A DNA stretch of 64,000 nucleotides from Martinezella dioscoreae. GTDB lineage: Bacteria; Pseudomonadota; Alphaproteobacteria; Rhizobiales; Rhizobiaceae. The stretch spans positions 682,001-746,000 of the forward strand of contig NZ_BLAJ01000001.1 in NCBI RefSeq assembly GCF_009176305.1, written 5' to 3'. The stretch's first letter is position 1, and each line of letters starts with the position of its first letter. The position numbers and the translations under genes were made by a program. The notes beneath the pieces were generated by a model. That model worked only from the letters and a program-made list of their open reading frames with translations. It did no database searches and was not told where the DNA came from. This document shows, one piece after another, positions 45,250-55,185 of the stretch.

Positions 45250-45951
45250 TCAGTCTATGCTAAGGCGGTAGCCGATGCCACGCACCGTCTGCAGCCAGAT
45301 AGGGTTGGCCGGGTCGTCTTCAATCTTTCGGCGCAGCCGGTTGATCTGCACATCGATCGTTCGTTCGCCCACCTCCGCGTCATTGCCGATGAGCTCGTGA
45401 CGCGGGATGGTCTCGCCGGCGCGCTTGGCAAACAACAGCATGATTTCCTGCTCGCGGTCGGTAAGCCGGATGAGTTCCGCCGCCTTCTTCAGCTCCTTGC
45501 GGGTGAGCGAAAACGTGTAAGGTCCGAACATCACAAGCTCGATCTTCGGGGAATCGGCGGGCGCATTGCGGCGAAGGATATTGTTGACGCGCAATACCAG
45601 CTCACGCGGGTCGAAGGGCTTTGGCAGATAGTCGTCCGCGCCGGCCTCAAGGCCCGCTATACGGGAGTCGGCTTCAGCCAGTGCCGTCAACATGATGATC
45701 GGAATGTTCTTGATCGCCCGCAGGCTCGACGTCAGCGCGATGCCGGATTCGCCGGGCATCATCACATCCATGATGATGAGGTCGAAGTCGAGCCCTTCCA
45801 GCTTGCGGCGGGCTTCGGCGCCATCGGCAGCAGACGTGACGCGAAAACCTTTCTCCATGAGGTAACGATTGAGGAGGGCACGGATACGTGTGTCGTCGTC
45901 CACCACCAAAAGATGTGCTGCGTCATCCGAGATTGCTGCTTTTGTCGTCAT
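45250..45951 (-). CDS. OmpR-family response regulator, PetR-like
   Basis: A 233-residue regulator with receiver domain (phospho-accepting Asp in LIIMDVMMPGESG, conserved Lys in DDYLPKPFDPREL) and winged-helix DNA-binding domain (GERTIDVQINRLRRKIEDDP, then VRGIGYRL). The acidic pocket DDD is present near residue 18. With the MarR-type gene upstream it mirrors the petP-petR pair of Rhodobacter; PetR there lies beside the bc1 operon, while here petABC is 26 kb away. Cognate kinase is the next gene. Confidence 0.94.
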   Translation of the reverse strand: MTTKAAISDDAAHLLVVDDDTRIRALLNRYLMEKGFRVTSAADGAEARRKLEGLDFDLIIMDVMMPGESGIALTSSLRAIKNIPIIMLTALAEADSRIAGLEAGADDYLPKPFDPRELVLRVNNILRRNAPADSPKIELVMFGPYTFSLTRKELKKAAELIRLTDREQEIMLLFAKRAGETIPRHELIGNDAEVGERTIDVQINRLRRKIEDDPANPIWLQTVRGIGYRLSID

Positions 45952-46027
45952 TCGGTCCGTCTCGATCCTGTCCTACCCATCGATTGCATTGAGGCACTCC
46001 GCACCGGCACAGCGGGCTGAATCGCCG

Positions 46028-46498
46028 TCATTTCCCCGTCTGCATTCCCCTCAGGAAACGCTTCACGCTTTCGCGCGTCGCTTCCGACGCGCCTTCGAAT
46101 GCCCTTTCAATGCGGCGCGATTGCGGCTCGGCCAGCGCCAGCGCCAGATCGCGGCCGGCTTGCGTCGGAAACAGCTTGCGCTGCCGCCGGTCCTCCGGAC
46201 CTGCGACCTGGCGAATATAACCCGAATCGATCAATTGTTTGAGAACCCGCGCCAAACTCTGTTTGGTGATCTGCAATGTTTCCAGAAGGTCCGCAACCGT
46301 CATGCCTGGTTCGCGGTTAACGAAATGGACGACACGATGATGGGCCCGGCCGAAACCGCTCTTGACGAGGATCTGGTCCGGATCGGAGACAAAATCACGG
46401 TAGGCGAAGAAAAGCAGCTCGATAATCTCGAAATCGATGCTTCCCGCGTTCTGCATCGGTGTGCCCAGCAGCTCCGTTTTTGCCGCATTCTGGCTCAT
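46028..46498 (-). CDS. MarR-family regulator, PetP-like
   Basis: A 156-residue winged-helix protein of the MarR family. The DNA-binding part is MTVADLLETLQITKQSLARV followed by RQVAGPEDRRQRKLFPTQAG with the typical wing. It precedes an OmpR-type regulator gene by 76 bases on the same strand, as PetP precedes PetR in Rhodobacter. ATG 46498 (MSQNAAKTELLGTP) is preferred over an earlier start at 46540; a GTG at about 46510 with AAAGGA upstream is a third option. Ligand unknown. Confidence 0.9.
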   Translation of the reverse strand: MSQNAAKTELLGTPMQNAGSIDFEIIELLFFAYRDFVSDPDQILVKSGFGRAHHRVVHFVNREPGMTVADLLETLQITKQSLARVLKQLIDSGYIRQVAGPEDRRQRKLFPTQAGRDLALALAEPQSRRIERAFEGASEATRESVKRFLRGMQTGK

Positions 46499-46540
46499 CT
46501 GTCGTGGCACCGTGACATTTCCTTTCCTATTATGGAGCAT

Positions 46541-46957
46541 CCGGGAAACTTCCGCAAAAATATGTCAGCTCTGTTGACGCATTTCTACGTCGTTGCCCGC
46601 TTTTGCACAATGCCGTGCGGCCCGAACGGGCTGCCCTATCGGGAAATTAAGCGCGGTCCCGCAAAAACTCCAACATATCCTGTATATTAATCTGTCGCCA
46701 CAGGGGCAGAATATGGCCGATAGCAATCGTGCCTTGAGGTGGCGAGATTGTTCGAGAGCAATGGGGCGAGAGGCAGGCGCCCTTGCTGAAGGTCTCGCGC
46801 ATGCCCGGCCGTCGAGCGGCAACCATCGCGAAAGCGGGTATCTTTTCCGCGCCATCCGCTTCAAGGCAGGGGCGAGATGCGCCTGTTGCCAAACGGAATT
46901 GATGTTGATCCGCACAAGCCGGGTGTTTGTCGGCCCGGCTTGTGCGATCCGATCTAG
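46541..46957. other. Intergenic region with strong palindrome
   Basis: No credible gene in these 417 bases. A near-perfect hairpin at 46911-46946 has a 13-bp stem CGCACAAGCCGGG/CCCGGCTTGTGCG and a 10-base loop. It starts 12 bases beyond the stop of the minus-strand gene at 46958 and could end that transcript, though no T tract follows. Upstream of the MarR-type gene a TTTCCTTTCCTATTATGG stretch is AT-rich and may hold its promoter. Confidence 0.5.
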
Positions 46958-47221
46958 TTACGACTTACGGCCGAGAACGGCACCGACGATCGCGGAGAGC
47001 ACGCCGCCGGCGACCAATGAGGATATGCCTTGCGCGATGAGGCCGGTGAGAGCTTCGCTGCCGATCAGGTTCAGGATCAGGCCGCCGCCAAGGCCACCCA
47101 CGGCACCGGCGATCGTTCTCGCAATGAGATTGATCCCATCCTGCTTCAAAACGGCGCTCGCGGCGTTGCCACCGATCGCACCGGCAATCAATTGCGTAAT
47201 GATAGGCCCTAGACTTTCCAT
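46958..47221 (-). CDS. Small glycine-rich membrane protein
   Basis: An 87-residue hydrophobic protein with glycine-zipper character: IAGAIGGNAASAV, then AGAVGGLGGGLILNLIGS and LVAGGVLSAIVGAVLG. Two or three short membrane segments are likely. Function unknown; glycine-zipper proteins of this size can be envelope-stress or channel-like proteins. GGAGAAGGG precedes the ATG by five bases. It stands alone. Confidence 0.8.
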   Translation of the reverse strand: MESLGPIITQLIAGAIGGNAASAVLKQDGINLIARTIAGAVGGLGGGLILNLIGSEALTGLIAQGISSLVAGGVLSAIVGAVLGRKS

Positions 47222-47468
47222 GACTGCCCTTCTCCCATAGTTCCGGAGACGCTTCCGGATGCCCTCTCGCGGCGTCCCGGATCGATGCCAGGGAGCGGCG
47301 ATAATCCTTCATCGATATTAGGATTACATCATGCACGGATCGCTGGAAATAGAAGAGCAACTCAAACGGGAGAATTCCCTAATAATTTCAGGGGAAATCC
47401 TCGGTTTGGACATGCGGCCGACCCGCCGCATGTCAATTTCGCCATCTTATGTGGTCCTGCGAGGCGAA

Positions 47469-48107
47469 TCAGCGGTAGACGTAGACGATGCGGCGTGTAC
47501 CCGGATCGACCAATACGGGTTGGTGGTTTACCTCGACGTAGCTGTATTGGTAGTCTGGAATACGGTGTACTTCCACGCTTTGCGGAATGGTGGCGCCAAC
47601 CACCAGATCTCCACGCAACTGAACGGTATCGACTGGATTGTCGTCGATATAGGTGCGGACTTCCTCAGGCGGGGTGATTGCGACTACATCGCCACCGCTC
47701 TGATCGACGGGCCCCAGCAATTCGTCGCTCGGATCGGGCTGAACGCGCTGGACGCTGCCGGTCTGGATCGGATCAGTCTGTTCATAGGTGATGGTGGGAA
47801 TGCCCAGATCATCCCGGTGGTCCTGAACGACGACCGAGGTGCCATTCTGTTCGACGCTCAGATATTGCGCATAGACCCAGCCGCGCATGCCATTGACGTC
47901 GACCCGGCACCAGCGGCTACCTTCGACGCAGCCGTCGAGTGTTGCTTCGGACCCGCGAGTGGCGACACCAACGGTCGGGAATTCCGCACCGGGCCCGGAA
48001 CGAACTTCTATATCCGTGGCGGTGGTTGCGGCCATCTCGGCCTGGGCGAGACCCGCACTGCCGAGAAGGACAAAGCCGGTCAGCAACAGATTTCTCTTCA
48101 AGGACAT
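47469..48107 (-). CDS. Exported SH3 / DUF1236 protein
   Basis: A 212-residue periplasmic protein. A Sec signal (MSLKRNLLLTGFVLLGSAGL, cleavage after AQA) is followed by a bacterial SH3 domain (DIEVRSGPGAEFPTVGVATR, with CVEGSRWCRVDVNGMRGWVY) at residues 30-85. The C-terminal DUF1236 domain has VQLRGDLVVGATIPQSVEVH and PDYQYSYVEVNHQPVLVDPG. SH3 domains of this type bind cell wall or partner proteins; DUF1236 is common in Rhizobiales and uncharacterised. GGAGAAAACCA precedes the ATG. Confidence 0.92.
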   Translation of the reverse strand: MSLKRNLLLTGFVLLGSAGLAQAEMAATTATDIEVRSGPGAEFPTVGVATRGSEATLDGCVEGSRWCRVDVNGMRGWVYAQYLSVEQNGTSVVVQDHRDDLGIPTITYEQTDPIQTGSVQRVQPDPSDELLGPVDQSGGDVVAITPPEEVRTYIDDNPVDTVQLRGDLVVGATIPQSVEVHRIPDYQYSYVEVNHQPVLVDPGTRRIVYVYR

Positions 48108-48351
48108 TGGTTTTCTCCTTCTGTCTTGAAAGACCTACCTTCAACGTTTCGAGTGCCTGAGTGTTCCGGTTTGCCGGGCACCAATAGGTCATCGTTCGAT
48201 GGGAGGATCAAATAAACATTTGAAAACATGGGTATTATCGAATCTTGAGGTTCGGTTGCCGCGTTTGGACCACTTTGAAGCTTCGGGGGCTGCTTTGTCT
48301 GATGTTTGTCGTTATACCGGCAGTACGACGATCAAACAGACGAGGCGCTCC

Positions 48352-48996
48352 ATGGGCATGCTCCAGGCCGGCATCATTCCGGTGACCCCTTTCGAACAGA
48401 ACTGCACTATCCTGTTCGATCCGGAGACCAAGGAAGGCGTGGTGGTCGACCCGGGCGGCGATGTCGATATCATCCTGCAGACGGTGCGCGAGAACGGCAT
48501 TACCCTTAAGGCCGTCTGGCTGACACACGGCCATATCGATCATGCCGGCGGTGCCGACGAGGTGCGTGAGGCACTCGGCATCGAGGTGATCGGCCCGCAT
48601 GAGGACGATCGCTTCCTGCTGGAGGATATCGAAGCCAAAGGCAAGATGTTCAACATCAGCGGCGTGCGCAACGTCACGCCGGACCGCTTCCTGAAGGAGG
48701 GCGACAAGGTTTCCTTCGGCGAGCATGAATTCGAGGTTTTCCATTGCCCCGGCCATGCGCCCGGCCATGTCATCTATGTCAACAGGAAGCAGGGCTTTGC
48801 ACATCTCGGCGACGTGCTGTTCAACGGCTCGATCGGCAGAACCGATCTGCCCGGCGGCAATCATCAGCAGCTTTTGGAATCGATCCGCGACAAGGTTTTC
48901 CCGCTTGGCGATGAAGTCGGCTTCATCTGTGGTCACGGGCCGGGGAGCAAGATCGGCGACGAGCGCCGCACCAATCCCTTCCTGCGTGGGCTGTAG
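48352..48996 (+). CDS. Glyoxalase-II-like MBL-fold hydrolase
   Basis: A 214-residue metallo-beta-lactamase-fold enzyme. The metal motif THGHIDHAGG is near residue 58, a further histidine in FHCPGHAPGH near 130, an Asp in AHLGDVLF near 150 and a final His in FICGHGPGS near 193, so two metals can be held. It belongs to the YcbL/GloB-like hydrolases, which act on S-lactoylglutathione or similar thioesters; the true substrate is unknown. ATG 48352 has GAGG upstream; a frame extension to 48199 looks non-coding. Confidence 0.93.
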   Translation: MGMLQAGIIPVTPFEQNCTILFDPETKEGVVVDPGGDVDIILQTVRENGITLKAVWLTHGHIDHAGGADEVREALGIEVIGPHEDDRFLLEDIEAKGKMFNISGVRNVTPDRFLKEGDKVSFGEHEFEVFHCPGHAPGHVIYVNRKQGFAHLGDVLFNGSIGRTDLPGGNHQQLLESIRDKVFPLGDEVGFICGHGPGSKIGDERRTNPFLRGL

Positions 48997-49007
48997 GCAA
49001 AGCGTTA

Positions 49008-49553
49008 TCAGCGGGCCTTTTGCCCCGCATTCCCGTGGCATCTGGAAAGAATATCGTCGACAACATTGGCGAGCGGCACTGTTGCGTCGCTGCTTATCGC
49101 GTTCTTCGGAATGTCCTCCTGCGTCGCGTGTAATCGCACGATGATGTCTCGCTCGGCGGGCTTGCCGCCAAACTCATCTTCCGGTCTGGCGGCAAGCCGG
49201 CGGTTTAGTGTGTCCAGATCGACGTTGACCACGAAGACCTCATCGAACAGATCGATAAAGCAATGAAAATTCCTTGAGCCGCCGCAGAAGAAGGTGGTCG
49301 GATTGCTTCGATCGGCGACGAGGGATTTGACCTTGCCGACATCCCAAAGGTGATGTCTGTGCCCGAAGGCCACATCGCCAATGTGCTCCCGAAGGACAGA
49401 GGCATCCAGCGGTTCACCCGTTTCCGGATCGCCCTTATAGGCCAACTCCCGATCGCCATGGATGACATGGTAGCCGCGCCGCTGCAGTTCGGTGGCGACA
49501 GAGGTCTTGCCAGCTCCAGAAACGCCGTCGATCAAGTAATTCCTGACGCCCAT
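49008..49553 (-). CDS. P-loop kinase-like protein
   Basis: A 181-residue P-loop protein beginning MGVRNYLIDGVSGAGKTSVA, with Walker A GVSGAGKT at residues 10-17. Later parts (VIHGDRELAYKGDPETGEPL, FFCGGSRNF and the RRLAARPEDEFGG lid-like arginines) suggest a small-molecule or nucleoside kinase. The exact substrate is unknown. ATG 49553 is preferred because AGAGG lies eight bases upstream. It converges with the MBL gene. Confidence 0.85.
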   Translation of the reverse strand: MGVRNYLIDGVSGAGKTSVATELQRRGYHVIHGDRELAYKGDPETGEPLDASVLREHIGDVAFGHRHHLWDVGKVKSLVADRSNPTTFFCGGSRNFHCFIDLFDEVFVVNVDLDTLNRRLAARPEDEFGGKPAERDIIVRLHATQEDIPKNAISSDATVPLANVVDDILSRCHGNAGQKAR

Positions 49554-49874
49554 TCTCCAACCTCTGAAAAGCTTCTTCGCGCAGCCAGAAATGATGGCAA
49601 CACGCATAAAATGCCAGTGTGACCATGGCAGGACATTATCACAGAGTGTCTGGATGAGAGTTTTGGGCGCAATGGGGCCGGCGTTCTTATCAGAGACGTT
49701 GTTTCAGAGAAGGCGTGGAGCGTTCAGTGTGCGAGAGACGGCAATGCGGGGACGCTGCCGCAAATCCAGGCGGAAAGACGAACGCTTCCCGATAGGAGCT
49801 ATTCCGCATCAATCAGGCGCCGCTCGGAAGCGGCGCCTTGGTTCCTCGCATTGTCATTAGGGGCACGTCTGAAA
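49554..49874. other. Intergenic region with GC-rich hairpin
   Basis: These 321 bases hold no credible gene. A perfect hairpin, GGCGCCGC/GCGGCGCC with a six-base loop, lies at 49816-49837, 38 bases beyond the BA14K stop on the minus strand. It lacks a T tract, so it may stabilise the mRNA end more than terminate it. Confidence 0.5.
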
Positions 49875-50312
49875 TCAGTCGGCCGTGCAGAAATGGCGCA
49901 TGCCGTCAAAGCCGACATAGGTACCGGTGCGGCCATCGAAGCTTCTGTAGCGGTCGTAGCAATAGCGCATCCATGCGGACGACCAGGGACGCAGACCGTA
50001 TGCCGGCGCTGGCGCATAATAGCTGACGTCGCGTTCGACATAGACGCGGCGCGGTGCTGGGCGATAGTAGTAGCCAGGGGGAGGAGCGTCGTAGCCTGGG
50101 TCGACATAGGCCGGGGCCGGTTCGACGTAGCGCGGCTGGCTGGCAATGGCGGAGCCGACGATCAGGCCGGTTGCGAGCCCGGCGGCCCCGAATGCCCAGC
50201 CATCTCGGTTATGATGGCGCCAGTATTCGTCGGCGGAAGCGGCACTCACGGAAGTGATCGTCAATGCCGCCGCGACGGCGGACATGACAAGCGTTTTGCC
50301 GAGTATGGTCAT
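49875..50312 (-). CDS. BA14K-family exported protein
   Basis: A 145-residue protein with a Sec signal (MTILGKTLVMSAVAAALTIT, cleavage near SASA-DE) and the BA14K C-terminal domain (WSSAWMRYCYDRYRSFDGRT, then GTYVGFDGMRHFC) known from the Brucella immunoreactive 14-kDa protein. Between them lies a Pro/Tyr-rich linker (PPPGYYYRPAPRR). BA14K proteins are envelope proteins with lectin-like properties reported in Brucella; role here unknown. GAGGATAGG precedes ATG 50312. Confidence 0.92.
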   Translation of the reverse strand: MTILGKTLVMSAVAAALTITSVSAASADEYWRHHNRDGWAFGAAGLATGLIVGSAIASQPRYVEPAPAYVDPGYDAPPPGYYYRPAPRRVYVERDVSYYAPAPAYGLRPWSSAWMRYCYDRYRSFDGRTGTYVGFDGMRHFCTAD

Positions 50313-50404
50313 TGGCCTATCCTCTAACGGAAGCGGGACAAAAGTCATTCCCGCCCTTTCATGGGAGGCAAATTATACGTGGCAAACTGAATGCAGACTG
50401 AATG

Positions 50405-50428
50405 ACAAAACCCGGCATTGCTGCCGGG
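50405..50428 (-). terminator. Rho-independent terminator of the cold-shock gene
   Basis: On the minus strand CCCGGCA and TGCCGGG (50422-50428 with 50411-50417) form a 7-bp stem with a four-base loop followed by TTTTGTC. It is 33 bases after the csp stop. Confidence 0.85.
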
Positions 50429-50460
50429 CCTCAACTCGAATTTGAAAGCCGTAAGGTGTC

Positions 50461-50676
50461 TTAGCCAGCAATCTGCAGATTGACGGCCTTCGGTCCCTTG
50501 CCGCGGCGATCCGGTTCCGTGTCGAAGCTTACCTTCTGGTTTTCCGACAATCCTGCCAGACCAGAAGCCTGAACTGCAGAAATGTGTACAAAGATGTCCG
50601 CGCCACCCTTGTCCGGTTTGATGAAACCGAAGCCCTTATCGGTATTGAAAAACTTTACAGTGCCAGTCTCGGCCAT
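50461..50676 (-). CDS. CspA-family cold-shock protein
   Basis: A 71-residue single-domain nucleic-acid chaperone. RNP1 GKGFGFIKP-like (DKGFGFIKPD) and RNP2 (DIFVHIS) motifs are intact. Such proteins melt RNA secondary structure in cold or stationary phase. AAAAGGACCTGAGGC precedes the ATG. The following ~500-base upstream gap may include a long 5' untranslated region, as in many csp genes. Confidence 0.95.
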   Translation of the reverse strand: MAETGTVKFFNTDKGFGFIKPDKGGADIFVHISAVQASGLAGLSENQKVSFDTEPDRRGKGPKAVNLQIAG

Positions 50677-51174
50677 GCCTCAGGTCCTTTTCTCTCTGCC
50701 CACCATCCACACGGGCAGCATTACTTCAGTTGCCCTTGCGGGCGCTTGCAGGCAGTTCTCGAAATTTGAAGGAAAAGGTCCCCGTAACTCGGCATGATCT
50801 CGATGCGATGTTTGCCACCCCGCTTCTCGACCAAGCTGACCGGAATATTAGCGTTTCCGGCTCGCAATTCTATTAGGACTTCCCATGCTCTAAAAATGCC
50901 CGAACACTGTTGAGAGTGCTGTGTTTATGGGAAATTGGCAAGCAAAAGTTTTTTAACGTGGCACAACAGGCACAATACCGTAACGCGAATATGTTAAGGC
51001 GATTCGCAAATTTTCCCACTTTGAAACAACTTTCTAAGGGTTTTACATCGCTCGCGATATAGTTTTGACGAAATTTCCCCAAATCCGCTGGTGTGAACAG
51101 CCGTTTTCGATTGTTCGAAAAATTTTGGCGTGCCATGCCGTCAAGCGCCTAAAAGTGCGCATTTCCGGCGTTTT
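50677..51174. other. Upstream region of the cold-shock gene
   Basis: A 498-base gap between csp and the DMT transporter gene. The half near 50930-51130 is AT-rich compared with the surroundings, with TTTTTTAACG and TTTTACATCG stretches. An 87-codon minus-strand frame at 50873-51136 has atypical codon use and no ribosome-binding site, so I leave it out. The promoter and leader of csp are expected here. Confidence 0.4.
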
Positions 51175-52065
51175 TTATGCTGTGGCGTCGCGCCGCCGAG
51201 TCAATTCCGGCACCAATTCCACGGCCAGCATCGCCGTAAACATCAAGGCGCAGCCGGCATAGCCGAGAGGGCCGATGGTTTCGCCGAGCAGCAAGGCTCC
51301 CAGCGAAGCCCCGAACAGTGCCTCCGAAGACAGGAAGATCGCGGCTTGGGGAGCAGTCGTATAACGCTGCCCGATGATCTGCAGCGCGAAAGCCAGGCCC
51401 GAGGAAAAGATGCCGACATAGAGGATCTCGCCGAGTGCGGCGCTAATATCGGCGATGCTGATTGGTTCGATGGCGGCGGCAACCGCGAGGGCGAGAACGG
51501 CGGTGACGGCAAACTGGGTGGCGGAAATACCGAGCGGCCGGCCGGTGTCGTTAACGGCGGAGCCGGCGAGCGTGATTTGCGCTGCCCAGAAGAGTGCGCA
51601 GATCACGGTCAGGAAGTCGCCGACGGTGAGGCGCGAGAAGGAGCTACCCGACAGCAGGTAGATGCCGCAAAGCGCCATCAATGCCGCGGGCCAGATGACC
51701 CAATGCGGCGAGCGGCGCAGAAAGATAACGGCGATCAGCGGCACGAAGACCACGTAGAGACCGGTGATGAAGCTGGAATTCGTGACCGTCGTTGTCAGTA
51801 GGCCGAGCTGCTGCGTTGCCGCTCCGCCGAAGAGAGCGAGGCCAATCAGCAGAAAGAAGAGCCAGTTGCGAGGCGTCAGCGGCTTGGCGGCCTTCCTGTT
51901 TTCCATCCACACGAAAGGCAGGACGACCATGGTGGCCACGGCGAATCTGAGGCCGATGAACCAGAAGGGCCCGATCGCCTTCATCGCTGTCGATTGCGCA
52001 ACGAAACCGCCGCCCCAGATCGCGGCGGCAAGCAACAACAACAAATTCGCCTGTATGCGAGACAT
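51175..52065 (-). CDS. EamA/DMT-superfamily transporter
   Basis: A 296-residue protein with ten membrane helices forming two EamA repeats; the first repeat begins MSRIQANLLLLLAAAIWGGG and the second near residue 150 (VGDFLTVICALFWAAQITLA). The end of each repeat has the usual proline/glycine pattern (EALFGASLGALLLGETIGPL). Family members export amino acids or metabolites; substrate unknown. ATG 52065 has AGGA five bases upstream. It follows the sugar-dehydrogenase gene by 98 bases on the same strand. Confidence 0.92.
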   Translation of the reverse strand: MSRIQANLLLLLAAAIWGGGFVAQSTAMKAIGPFWFIGLRFAVATMVVLPFVWMENRKAAKPLTPRNWLFFLLIGLALFGGAATQQLGLLTTTVTNSSFITGLYVVFVPLIAVIFLRRSPHWVIWPAALMALCGIYLLSGSSFSRLTVGDFLTVICALFWAAQITLAGSAVNDTGRPLGISATQFAVTAVLALAVAAAIEPISIADISAALGEILYVGIFSSGLAFALQIIGQRYTTAPQAAIFLSSEALFGASLGALLLGETIGPLGYAGCALMFTAMLAVELVPELTRRRDATA

Positions 52066-52163
52066 CTGCATCCTGCGGGAAGGGGAGGAAAGAATGAGGC
52101 CGACCGTTAGCAGCTGCTTTTGCTTGCGGCAAGGCCGAAAGATGCCCAAGCGGCGCGTTGAGC

Positions 52164-53324
52164 CTAGCTTGCTGCTCTCGAAATCCTCAGAAGCGCACCG
52201 TCGCTTTCATCCGTCGTGATCAGCAGCGCACCGTCGGGCGCGACCGTTATGTCGCGTAAGCGGCCGAATTTTCCCCCAAACATGCGTTCCCGCTCGGTGA
52301 TTTTGCCTTTGCCGTCCTGGCTTAGCCGTGAGAGCAGTTCGAACTTCAGCGCCGTGACGAGGAAATCGCCGTTCCATTCGGGAAACATCTTGCCGCGATA
52401 GACTGCAATGGCGCCGGGGGCGATCGAAGGATCCCAATAGAAGCGCGGCTGCTCCATACCTGCCTTTGCGGTGCCGATGCCGATTTTCGTGCCGTTATAA
52501 TTGACGCCATAGGAGATGACCGGCCAGCCGTAGTTCTTGCCGGCTTCGGGCGTGTTGATCTCATCGCCGCCCCGGGCGCCGTGCTCTGCCGTATAGAGTT
52601 TGTTCGTCTGGCTGTCGAAGGTGATGCCCTGAGGATTGCGATGGCCCTTCGTCCAGATTTCGGGAAGGGCACGCTTTCCGTCTCTGAACGGATTATAGGC
52701 AGGAATGCTGCCATCGGCGCCGATATGGATGATGGAGCCGGCATCGTCGTGAAAATCCTGTGCGCGATCCTGTTGGAAGCGATCGCCAAGGCTGACGAAA
52801 AGGCTACCATCGCGGGCGATCGCGATGCGCGAGCCGTATTGGAGATTTCCGCGCGACAGCTTGTTCATCACGAAAATGCGCTTCACATCGGTCAGCTGCT
52901 TTTCGTCAGGAGATAGTGTGGCGCGGAATACGGCCGTACCGCTTCCGCCGTCGCCTGCCACCGAGGCGGTGAAATAAAGGGTGCGGTTGCTGGAGAATTT
53001 CGGATCGAGTTCCACATCCAGCAAGCCCCCCTGACCATGGGCATAAACCTTGGGGACGCCTGAGATTGGAGCGGAAATCTTGCCATCACGGATGAGCCGC
53101 ATGCGGCCTGGCCGTTCGGTCACGAGATAGGCACCATCGGGCAGTACGGCAACCGCCCAGGGATGTTCCAGCCCGGCCGCGATCGTCTCGACCTTGACGT
53201 CGACCTTTTGCGTCTGGATGGTCTGTATAGGTTCGGCAAACACCGATGTTGCCGTCAGCAGGGCACAGACCATCAAGGCGATCGCAAATCGGTTTCCGCC
53301 TGAATCCGCTTTTGCCTCACGCAT
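52164..53324 (-). CDS. PQQ-dependent aldose/sugar dehydrogenase
   Basis: A 386-residue periplasmic six-bladed propeller of the soluble PQQ glucose/aldose dehydrogenase (Asd) type. A Sec signal (cleavage near VFA-EP) precedes GLEHPWAVAVLPDGAYLVTE, and the active-site histidine lies in YAHGQGGLLDVELDP. The motifs KGHRNPQGITFDSQTNKLYT and EHGARGGDEIN complete the PQQ site. Oxidation of sugars by such enzymes feeds the respiratory chain. ATG 53324 has GGGAGG eight bases upstream; an earlier frame start at 53450 is rejected. Confidence 0.93.
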   Translation of the reverse strand: MREAKADSGGNRFAIALMVCALLTATSVFAEPIQTIQTQKVDVKVETIAAGLEHPWAVAVLPDGAYLVTERPGRMRLIRDGKISAPISGVPKVYAHGQGGLLDVELDPKFSSNRTLYFTASVAGDGGSGTAVFRATLSPDEKQLTDVKRIFVMNKLSRGNLQYGSRIAIARDGSLFVSLGDRFQQDRAQDFHDDAGSIIHIGADGSIPAYNPFRDGKRALPEIWTKGHRNPQGITFDSQTNKLYTAEHGARGGDEINTPEAGKNYGWPVISYGVNYNGTKIGIGTAKAGMEQPRFYWDPSIAPGAIAVYRGKMFPEWNGDFLVTALKFELLSRLSQDGKGKITERERMFGGKFGRLRDITVAPDGALLITTDESDGALLRISRAAS

Positions 53325-55044
<1,720 letters not shown>

Positions 55045-55066
55045 GCGACCCATAATCGTTCAATTG

Positions 55067-55095
55067 AAAAGCCCGCCAGAGATGGTGGGCTTTTT
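55067..55095 (+). terminator. Rho-independent terminator of aatA
   Basis: AAAAGCCCGCCA (55067-55078) pairs with TGGTGGGCTTTT (55083-55094) with one G-U pair, loop GAGA, and continues into the T run. It begins 23 bases after the stop. Confidence 0.92.
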
Positions 55096-55185
55096 GCATT
55101 CAGGTTGATGGTTTCATCTTCATCAACTGATCCAAGCGTTTCGCAATTTGAATCCGCCAGTCGGCGCAAGTCTTTGAAATCGGAA

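Noticed and set aside
50873..51136. An 87-codon minus-strand frame upstream of the cold-shock gene
   Set aside because: AT-rich, no ribosome-binding site, codon use unlike neighbours, and it occupies the expected promoter region.
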